Source of the DNA: Epiperipatus broadwayi
Taxonomy: Eukaryota; Onychophora; Udeonychophora; Euonychophora; Peripatidae
Direction: 5' to 3'
Assembly (NCBI GenBank): GCA_028023455.1
Contig: JAQFVV010012397.1
Span: 3,093,501-3,157,500 of the forward strand
Length of the DNA stretch: 64,000 nucleotides
A program made the translations under genes and the position numbers. The stretch's first letter is position 1. Each line of letters begins with the position of its first letter. Below, piece after piece: positions 54,530-64,000 of the stretch. Below the pieces are notes generated by a model. It was not told the origin of the DNA. It did no database searches and saw only the letters and a program-made list of their open reading frames with translations.

Positions 54530-56050
54530 AATAGATATATAGAATGTGAGAATGAGAACAAGCCAGAAAAGATGGTAAAATTGTGAAAAATGACATGGGG
54601 AATATTGAACATTATAGGACTTGGTGAGGCAAATTGATTTAACTATGGAGAATTTTATATTCTGGAAGTAAAAATAATTATTGTTTTAGATACAAAATCA
54701 AAAGAAAAATATAAGTGGCACGTTACTATATTTAAGAGATCTAGTTATACAATTATTCATTCCAGCCAGTAATTGTAATGATATGCAGTAGAATATATAT
54801 ATATGTGAAGAAATAGAAAGTTTCAGCGATAAGAATAGATTTTAATTCGATTATGTTTCAATTATAAATAGTACTATGAATACATAGATACATCATTTTA
54901 ATCATAATTTAGTAATGATAAAATTGAGATTAACTTTTAAAAGAATAAGAATTGAGACAAGAAAAAATGGGATATTGGAGAAAAATTTTTAGTATTACTG
55001 AGCAAGAAAAAAATAAATAAATAATAGCAATTTGTAATTATATATTGGACTATTTCCATCATCTAGAATTAGTTAATAAAGCTGTAATAATAGTCCACAG
55101 ATATAATGCAACCTTTTAAGTGCTATTATTCTCTTCTTTTCTTCAGGTGTTATTGGCCTTACCAGTCATAGTACTAACATGAGAATTAAACCAGGTATCT
55201 TTAATTTCATGAATACTAAGTTTTAAAATGTTACTCTAAACAACTAGGCTAGTCTTCTGTGATAATCTAATTGATAAAAATAAATTCAAACCAAAGATGT
55301 GTGAATTAATCGTGTAAAATTGAAAGATGTTGTAGTAGAAAATCAAAAAAAATCTTGAATTAATATTGCGATGATAGATAATTAATAGAGAGAGAATGAA
55401 AAATTAAGAATTTTTCAGAAGCTAGGAACATAAATTGAAACTTAAAAGTGAATTGGGATATGAAACAAAGCTCTAGGAAAGAATTTCTAGAAGGGAAGTG
55501 TAGAAAAATGGTAATTGAAGAAGAAAATTGTTAGTAAAGACAAAAAAATACATTGATAAGATGAAATGAATATTATCATTGAATTATGTGATAAACACAT
55601 TATGCCTTTATATTGATTAAAAAAGAAATTTGTGTATAGATAGGGGTGAAAAGGGTTGTGCAAGAATAGATGGAATTATAAAACTATTAACTGAAATGAA
55701 AATTGACAAAGTAGAAGGTATCTGAGATTCCAGTTGAATTATTGAAAATTATATGAGTGAAAAGAGTTTAAAAGATTTATTTGACATAATATATGTTATA
55801 GTTCCAGAATTTCCAATTGATTTTTGTAGCAATTATGATTATGCTAAACAAAAGCTTAATTCAGTGAATATGTAAGGATTTTAGAACCATATGATATAAT
55901 TTTTTAGGTGACTAAGATTCTGATATGGATCTTGAATAGATGCATTTCAAATAAATATGTTATTCATTGAAGAACAGTTTGGATTTAGAAAACAAAGACA
56001 AAATGCAATCTGAGTAGTGAGAATTATTATAGGAGAAAATAAATTAATAT
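54530..56050 (+). pseudogene. strongly decayed LINE (endonuclease to RT)
   Basis: Readable fragments across frames, in collinear order: IIGLGEANWFNYGEFYILEV near 54610-54670 (compare ILGISEARW...G of LINE endonucleases), LLTEMKIDKVEGI near 55690-55725 (compare IKxMKNGKSPGxD) and EEQFGFRKQRQNAI near 55970-56010 (compare EEQFGFRxGRxTxxAI). The order and spacing fit an endonuclease followed by RT motifs. A different family or a far older copy than the RTE copies elsewhere in the window. Confidence 0.6.
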
Positions 56051-57204
56051 TATATTTGTTTTAAAGTAAATATTGGCCTTGAAAAATGTAAAATAATTAA
56101 TTGGTAAGTTTTTATATATGATATACAGTCCAGCAATGTGTTTTGTTTTTTTTCTTCTAAATATTAAGATTTGTTGGGGGATGAATTGGTTTATTTTATT
56201 AGATTGAAAAATAAAGAAATAGATTTGGAAATAAATAAATTTTAATATGAATCAGTAATTGTATGTATGATTAAATAGTCTTCGTACTGAAGAGCTTGAT
56301 TTTTTATTTTTTTATTCAAAAATAAATTGTTGTTGAATAGATATTTGCTATAATTAAAATTTTATAATCTAATGTTTTTAGAAGAGGACTTTTAATTTTG
56401 TTTTTTGTTTTTTTGCTTCTGGATTTTTAAATAACATACTCATTTTATAGAGATTAATGTTTATTAGAAGGAAAAAGTAGGATGTTTTTGACATTTTAGC
56501 ATACAAAAAAAATCTCCCATTAGACAATAGAAAACAATCATTATTATTATATAAAGTTTATTTATTGTTTAGCTTTGTGAAAAATGTTAATATTTTTTTT
56601 AGTGTGAAACATATCTCTGTAGTATATATTTAAATTTGGCATTTTCAAACAAAAATATTTGCATGTATTTATCTATATAAACAATCATGCTTACATAATG
56701 TGCATATGTAAATAAAACAGTTTTTGTGTGTGTTTATATACAATTTAAAGTTGAACTAAGTACTATAATTCACAAATCATATACCTAAAGAATCATTTTA
56801 ACAAACTTATAAATAATGTTGTAGCTGTTTTTTTAAATCTGAACCCCAAAATCTTAAAATAGAAATAAACTAAGCATCAATATCTCAAAAGTGTGTAATT
56901 TTTAAATTAATGGGAATTTTTGTAAATGTTAATCAAGCCAACTGAATAATTCACAAGTCATTATTAAATAATCATTTTAACAAACTTGTAAAGAATGTCC
57001 ACTTTCTTGCAATAATATCAGTTTATTAATTGTATAAAATTGTTTTAATTTATTTGAGCTCCAGGTTCTTAAATGACAAATAAAGTGTCTATACATTGAA
57101 AGTGTAATTATTAATCAAGCCAGCTTATAATTTCAAATAGCAAACTTTTATGAAATTCTCATCAATTATAAATAAATCATGACTATTTAATATACAATGT
57201 GTGT
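56051..57204. other. intergenic, nothing recognised
   Basis: A/T-rich. 56790-56880 and 56960-57080 look weakly similar to each other (AATAATTCACAAGTCATTAT and AAACTTGTAAAGAATGT pieces), possibly an old duplication. Confidence 0.35.
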
Positions 57205-57300
57205 GATCAAGTGTGTCAGCAGTATGAGATAGTGTGGATAGTTGAGGGTCATGTGAAAGTCTGAGTTCAAACCCCCTATATATTACATATTGGAATGCAG
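57205..57300 (+). repeat. possible tRNA-derived SINE remnant
   Basis: GTGTCAGCAGTATGAGATAG followed about 35 bases later by GAGTTCAAACCCCC, which resembles a tRNA A box and B box at suitable spacing. No acceptor-stem pairing or second copy was found in the window. Confidence 0.25.
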
Positions 57301-57542
57301 GTATGAAAAAACCTGTACTGTAGAAAAAATATATATATTAATGTTGAGAATATAAACTATTTACAGATCAACTAACTCTATATACATTATTATGATGTTT
57401 TTTATGTTTAATTATTTACCATTTAAGAATGTGGAAGTCCCATAAAAGTGACCATTTTTTATTTGAACAATAACTGGCAATGCCATAAAAGAACATTGTT
57501 GCAAATTCATTAAAATGATTCATTGGGAATCTGATTAATGTA
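57301..57542. other. spacer before RTE 3' tail
   Basis: A/T-rich, nothing recognised. Confidence 0.4.
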
Positions 57543-59175
57543 TTCATCATCATCAATTTCAGCCATTATTAATTCGTTGCAGAGTTAGTCTTTTAAAGCT
57601 TTTTGTCTTGGAATCCAATTTAAGACGTCAACTGTCCATCTATTATTATCTTTTCTAAATAGTATGTTCAGCCCTGCTTCATTTTAGTTCCTTTTTTTTT
57701 TTTTTTTACCTATGTCAGTGATACTAGTTTGTTCTCTCACCCATGGTTTGAATTTTTAATCCCTTCTTATTACTCCGGTACAGTTCTATTAGCCTGTTCA
57801 GGCCACTTGATGGCATTGTTTCTATGTAAACGCACACAAATGCTCACCGAATTTATGGCCTGTTTTGTGTGTTGTGCACTTTATGCAAATGCTCACAATT
57901 GACACTAAGATACCATATCATCTAAGGGTTTCTGGATTTCAACTTCCCACAACTATTGAAATATGCATTCCAAACTAATTAGCTTATAACTTACCTGAAG
58001 TAATATTACCTACTAATAATTGGAACACCGTCACTATGCTTCCATACACAGCTTGGAAGCTATGAACAATTCGAAAAGAATACAGCAAAGCACAATTTTG
58101 CCGACCTCATGCGAAAGGTCATGTGTTTCACAAGAATATCTGCGAGACAAATAAAAGGTCTGATGCCAAAAGCCTTTCGAATTGTGCCAATTGCCGGCTA
58201 CAGAAGCGAACGCGGTGGTCTTTTTTCAGAACATAATATTCCCAGCTGTGAAGGTGTCCTAACAAACATCTCTTAATACTTCATTGAAGGGTCTGAAATC
58301 ATCTCTATAGTTCTCTTATCTTAAGGATCTTAGTCTCAGATTCATAAGTAAGAATTAATAAAACACACTTATTATAAATCCTTTTCAAATAACTCCTGCA
58401 ACATTTTCTGAAATATTTTCAAAAACTACATCATGTTTATTTACTTCCTTAGCTTCTCATTTTATTTCACAAAATATATGCTTGTAAAACTAATATAAAA
58501 GATTTTGGAGATATGCAATCATTTTGTCATATACTCTTTTCAATGTTAATCTTCTTAGTATCACCATGTAATCTAATGATTACTTTTGCATTTTGATAAA
58601 TATTCTTCAAAATGTGACTATCCCTGGTTTCTATTGTGATGGTCCAATGCTTTAATTACTGGAAGTGTTTATAGAATCAAATGTCCTTTCATAATCTACG
58701 AATCCAAAACATAATGGGAACTCATATTCTTTATTTCTTTCTAAAAAATTTCAATACCTGGATGTGATTCACTGCACTAGACTAATTCAGCTTGTTCTTT
58801 TGGTTGGTTAGAATTCAAAGTTTGTTGTAGATGAATTGTAATTATCTTGAATAAATATTTTTTATAGAATCAATAAAAGATTGATAGGTCTGTAATTTCT
58901 AATATCTCACTACCTTTCCTAAATATTATTATTGTATTCTTTGTATCATTTTGTATATCATTATCATTTAAACATTTGGTATAAAACATTGCCAACAATT
59001 TTTTTATTCCTTTGTTTGTTTCTTTTAAGATATTGATTATAATTACATAATTTCCTGGAGCTTTTCCATTCTATATTTAATTGCACATCACATTCTTCAG
59101 TTAAAATGTTGAGCAATTATATAGGACATTTTATTTTTTGTGTTCTTTATTACTATATAGAACTCTTTCAGGCAT
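57543..59175 (-). pseudogene. RTE-type LINE, 3' part, antisense
   Basis: Minus-strand RTE from the 3' tail (TTGATGATGATGAATA read from 57560 down to 57543) back through the GGTCTGAAATC-type RT end (58290, antisense) to the linker between endonuclease and RT (59100-59175). It aligns with 25325-26930. It is interrupted by Merlin fragment C at 57777-58255. It adjoins a sense-oriented endonuclease segment. Confidence 0.75.
57777..58255 (+). mobile_element. Merlin-like fragment C inside the RTE
   Basis: Starts GGTACAGTTCTATTAGCC. Its first 300 bp match element B (10018-10330), and it then reads QLPATEANAVVFFQN-like at 58190-58245, the same N-terminal transposase block as A and D. The RTE sequence resumes at about 58256 (AACAAACATCTCTTAATACT, antisense). 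No right inverted end is present, so the element lost its 3' part. The expected left flank is ATTACTCC; a matching right duplication is not clear. Confidence 0.72.
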
Positions 59176-59197
59176 TTGATGATTTTTTATCTAGATA

Positions 59198-60180
59198 TTT
59201 ACAATTGAAGTGAAGGAAGATTACATGAATTGGAAGAATAAATGGGACATTGTTGAACTTTGTGAACTTAGAAGAAAAAATGAAGAAACAATTGATTAAA
59301 AAATGAATGAGACTTTACTATAAAGGCCAAATACTGAAAACACAAGTGGAGTCATATCTATTATAAATAAAAGTGGAAGAACCAACATTGTGGAGATTGA
59401 TGGTATGTCAGACAGTGGCAAGATTAGTTATTCAACTTAATCTAAGTTATCAAATTCAGATTTATGCCCATCAAGTTCTCATTGTGATGAAGAAGTAGAA
59501 AAATTTTATATGGCTGTGTAAAATGCTTTTGATCAGACCAAATATTTTAAAATTGTCATGGGAGACTTTAATGCTAGAATTTGGTTGATTGTGGTGATAA
59601 AAATGAGATGTATATTATGAATTCTTTCTTTGAGAAAAATGCTAAACAGAAATGGACACTGAACCATCTAAATGGAAGTACAGCAGAATTGAATTATATT
59701 TTGACTAATAGAAAATATGTATTTCAAGTGATTGATTATAAGAAATGATTATTGATTAGTGAGTTTAAGATATATGTTAATGCAAAATTAAAACAGTATT
59801 CATTGTTGATATTCCTAATCTTCAAAAACATTCTAATGAATTTAAATTATAACTTGAAAATCATTTAAAAATAATAACAGATTTTGAAGACTGTTCAATT
59901 TTAAATGAAATTAATATAAAGGTAATACTCTTAAGAACGGCAATAAAAATAGCTGGTACAAAATACAATTTACCAGTAAATTTTCCTCTGAGATAAGAGA
60001 AGTAATATGAAAATATATAAAAATGATCCATTAAGAATTTAATATTTAGAGTTTGTAATTCAAGAAAATATAATTGTGATTTAGCAAGGAAAACTATAGA
60101 AGAGAATTTGGTATGAACATTTCTGCGATAAGTAAAGCTAGAAATAATATTAAGAAGAAAAGTGACTTTTAAATTATAGT
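59198..60180 (+). pseudogene. RTE endonuclease segment, sense orientation
   Basis: Frame-broken endonuclease domain: LHELEE, KWDIVELCELRRKNEETID, GVISIINKSGRTNIVEIDG, CDEEVEKFYMAV, NAFDQTKYFKIVMGDFNARI (catalytic GDFNA kept), and ELNYILTNRKYVFQVIDY. It ends at about the same point of the element (end of the endonuclease/RT linker, 60180) at which the neighbouring antisense part begins. So the two may be halves of one inverted insertion. Confidence 0.77.
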
Positions 60181-63100
60181 AACATATTTAGACTAGTTAT
60201 ATTCTTAATTTTACATACTTAATAGCTATGATTTTATTTATAAACTTAATTAAATTATTAGAATATATATAGGTATCATGGCAAAGTAGTTAGCACATTT
60301 ATTTGAAGATCCATCATCTAGGATTTGGATAAGTACTGTATTTTTAGGTTCTAATCAAGTGTAAAAAAAATTTTCAGTTGATTTCCTTTATAGTTGGCCA
60401 ATCCATTTAACCATCGTATATTCGTCATAAATAGGTATCACTATTTGGTGATATTTTAACGTAAAACCAAGGATAAAAACTCATTCAAATCCACATCTCA
60501 TTCATGGTAGTTGGTAAAGTTCTTGAGTAATGCTTTTTCTTTCACTCTACGTTATAATATCTTTCATTCATCCATAAGAAGTTTTCTTATGTGTAATAAT
60601 TAGCAATTGCAAAATAAAATATATTTAGCACTGAGATTTCAAATTTATCAACACACTTCTTTACTTTGCATTCCATTATTTCACAAATATTCACTATTAA
60701 TATGATCCTATACCACTCATCCAAGATAGTGATACTTTTATTCGCATCAATACTTTGTGGAACAGCAATTGAATAAAAATTGCTCCATCTTAGATGAGAA
60801 TGGTATCATTTTAAACATTGAGATTTGTGGTGCAACAGAATGACATTTGAAATGGGAGTGTTAAGAATATTACACTTCAAATCCATTAATTGTACATATG
60901 TGAATGAATTACTATTCCATATAGTGTCATAGGGTAGATGGAAATTTGAGGTCATTAGAAGATTAAATACATTAAAATTGTATTTTTGATTGCAACTAAT
61001 TTCAAGCTTTAAAATTACACAATTGTTTCGCAATATATATAAATATTACTCTGTCAATAAATGTTTTAAGCCTTTAGCTTGCCAGATAAGTGATAGTTAA
61101 TGAAATATATGTATAGTGATGGTAGTATGGAAATGTATACTGATGGGTAATTGCGATAAAATGGAATTTGAGATTAGGGATATACTTATAAATTTGAAAT
61201 CTGCTTTATATATATTAGTGCAGTGACTATTAATTATATATACAGACTGGATTTAATTCTAACAAAGGCAAAAGATTTACTTTGAATTCATGAGTGTATT
61301 GATGTAAGCAAGTCAGTAATGCTCTATAGAAGAGAATATTGGAAAAAAAATTAGATTCTGATTAAATTTTTAATATATAAGGAGATGCAAAAGTGGATAT
61401 ACAGTTTTTATTATGAAAAAAAAAAATATATTTTTTAACTTTAATTTAATAATTTTAAGCCACAATAAGAATGCAAAACAATAAGATATGAAATATTAAC
61501 AGTATATAAAATATAAAGAACTTGATATAACTCTTATTACAACTATATATCTACTTTTGCATACACACCCACACACTCATAATGCATATGTTCAGGTAGA
61601 TTTAATAGAAATTTATGAGAAAAACAATTGCAATTGTTTAAAGAAATGTCAAAGCATCATTGAGTTTTAAAATTTGTTAATAATTATTAATGCACCTTAT
61701 ACTTTAAAACTTTTTCTAAAACAAAATAAGAATTGCCATGATAGTTTTTTAATAAAGCATTAAGGCTATTAAATTTATTGCTTGCAATTAAGTTTTTAAT
61801 TACTGATAGCAAAACATTATTAAAATTAATGTTACAATAATTATTACTTAAATGTATTTAATAAAACAAGGGGAAATGTACCGATTTAATAGTATTGTAT
61901 TAAAATAAATTTATGAAGAAAATATATATAAGACTGCATGTAGTAAAAGTAATATTGATTTAAATTTTCACTAGAATATGGTGCTTTAAAAAAAGTTTAT
62001 AATGAGGTGTTATGAGCACAGCATTGAAGATCTTTATATAATTCTAAAATTTTCATCACTTTTTTCAAAATGATCCAGAAATATATAAAAATAATAACAC
62101 TGAAACTTTTTTGAATATAAATAATTGAAGTTCTTAAGTTTAAACGATAGCTTGTATAAGTGCATCCAATTATTGAATAATTTTTAAACATATATTTGTA
62201 GACTAACAAATAAATTTTTAGATTAAAAAAGTAATACAATGTAAATGAAATAATAAAAAAGAATTGATTAATAATTATCTTTTTTTCTCTTTAATCTTGA
62301 TTAATAAAATATGTGTTAACTGTATATTCCTCTTAATAATTAATTGTTAATTGCAATTCAGTATTCAATTATTTAAAAAATTAATTATTTAAATAAAATA
62401 TGTTAGGTATATCTTCCAATAAGTATAAAAATTATTGTATCACAAATTTATGTTTAAATGCATCTACCAGTATATTAAGTTTTTTGTTCAAAGATAAGTT
62501 AGTTTTCTAGGTAGGTGACAAGGCTTCACTGATTATCATTTTCTTATCTTAGTCTTAGCATTGAAATAATAAAATTTTTACAAAATTTTCAAATTATAAT
62601 TGCATTAGTAAATATACTTACATTAAATAAACATTATTTTAGCTATATATTTTTTTTACTGGAGGAAGTAATTTTTTTTATGTACCAAATTAGTGGAACA
62701 ATATAGTAAAGATATACAAAGTTGATCCACATTTTGGATTTTAATTATTCTCTTAAAATAGATTCTAAAATTAACGTTTAATAAAATATAAACTTAAATA
62801 TATATTTAAAATAAAAATATTCCATGTTATTCACCAATTTTTGAAAAATTAGGCAAACAATTCCAAAATACATTTAGACCAAATTAGCACTTGTTATCTT
62901 TGCTATAATTGAGCACTTCATTATATGCACAACTGAAATGCATCTTGGAATCTTTTGTTCTTTTTCTGATGTTTTTATTCATTTATAAAGAAAGCAATGG
63001 CTTTAGATATATAGACAACATATACATAATTAGAAATAATATCTATATCTGGACTAAAAATAATACAATGACATTTCAAACAAATTAAATGATTATTAAT

Positions 63101-64000
63101 AATCATCAATGTTTATCTAAAGATGATAATCATTAAATGAATGTATGCTAGAAATGTAGATCTTGTATATTAAGTAAAATAAAATGACATAGTTAAAAGT
63201 AATATTTGTTAATGAATAATTTTATTATATTATAATTTAAAATAGAATTTAATGCTAAATAATTAACATTATTATATATATGAACATAAGTGTGTTTAAT
63301 TTCCTAATTGAATATAGTTATTTTATATTTTCAGAGTTCTGTCTTTCCAACACAAATTATTTTGTAAATTTATATTTAATGTATAGATGGAATGTCATCA
63401 AGTACACTGATTTTTGATAATAATAAAACTGACATTCTGTATGACGGTCTTAGAAAGCAATTTATTATTCATTTTTTTGCACTATTTGATGTGACTGATT
63501 ATCAGCATCATCCTAAAATACTTAATATTGATATTCTGTATAAAGAAATGAAGAAAGCAGTCTAAATGTAATCCAATAATGATAGCAAAAATATCCTTGG
63601 ATATTACTTTCTGTTATTAAAACTAACTATATATTTATTTATTTATCAATCAGTAGATGGATAAACTAAAGCAATAATGACAATTGTTAAATCTGACTAT
63701 CGAACTATATTTAACTATTTATTTCTCCATTCATTTATTTATGTATTTACTATCTATTTGTATATAACAAATGAATTACAACTACTCAGAATTAAAATTT
63801 TTACTAGCTAACATGATACCAATTTAGAATGCATTCTATCATTTTGGTTTCTAAGGGAAGTCCCAAAACCACTACTAATACAACCAAACAATAAAAGATT
63901 GCAGATAATATTCTATGGTACCAAGTATTCTAGTTATTTTGTTCAACACAGTTAACAAATCACAATTTCCATCAAAAATTAAAAAATGAACATGCAAGTA
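60181..64000. other. right end of window, nothing recognised
   Basis: 3.8 kb of A/T-rich sequence with no recognisable exon, element or RNA gene. 60271-60330 (ATCATGGCAAAGTAGTTAGC) weakly resembles a tRNA-like A box but lacks a good B box. Short open frames at 60806-61033 and 61997-62239 on the minus strand have no domain. Confidence 0.45.

Noticed and set aside
60271-60350. tRNA gene or tRNA-derived SINE
   Set aside because: An A-box-like word is present but no acceptable B box or cloverleaf pairing.

Overview
This is an A/T-rich (about three quarters A+T by eye) eukaryotic window. It holds one recognisable host gene spread over about 48 kb and a dense layer of decayed transposable elements. 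The host gene, on the + strand, is the 3' part of a SMAP-type ArfGAP gene (stromal membrane-associated protein, SMAP1/2 family). Eight exons, all joined by GT-AG introns with compatible phases, lie at 2981-3077, 18273-18341, 29302-29337, 34953-35070, 41045-41308, 44318-44466, 47992-48117 and 50796-50948. Together they encode about 336 residues, from the very end of the ArfGAP domain to the stop codon. The catalytic zinc-finger exons must lie upstream of base 1. Long introns, repeat load, base composition and the ArfGAP-end residues suggest an invertebrate metazoan, perhaps an arthropod; the species cannot be fixed from the sequence.

The introns hold nested mobile elements. Intron 1 (3078-18272) has a Merlin-type DNA element with an 8-bp target duplication (4032-5696), a 90-nt near-perfect hairpin (5786-5875), and a three-layer nest: a roughly 430-bp repeat family (R2), interrupted by a second Merlin-like element (8835-10952), itself interrupted by a TA-flanked mariner-type MITE (8839-9909). 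It also has a dead LINE reverse transcriptase (11787-13480), an antisense mariner transposase relic (15062-15440) and two more R2 copies. Intron 2 (18342-29301) has a hAT transposase relic (19926-21565) abutting an RTE fragment (21566-22200), and a nearly full-length antisense RTE (25325-27915). Intron 4 (35071-41044) has the largest Merlin relic (35339-37978), half of it a degenerate minisatellite. Intron 6 (44467-47991) has an R1 repeat with a perfect 13-bp target duplication and an RTE 3' half (46350-47262).

Downstream of the gene (after about 52.4 kb) there is no recognisable host exon. It holds a degraded LINE (54530-56050) and an RTE copy that looks 5'-inverted (57543-60180) and carries a Merlin fragment inside it. 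From 60.2 kb to the end I see only A/T-rich sequence.

No new biochemical pathway is visible. The most unusual material is (a) the set of Merlin-derived elements that keep the N-terminal zinc-ribbon part of the transposase but have tandem arrays where the catalytic domain should be, and (b) the R1/R2 repeat family of about 420-445-bp units, found as partial tandem or inverted multimers with 9-13-bp target duplications, a hairpin at the right end and a conserved 15-nt palindrome.
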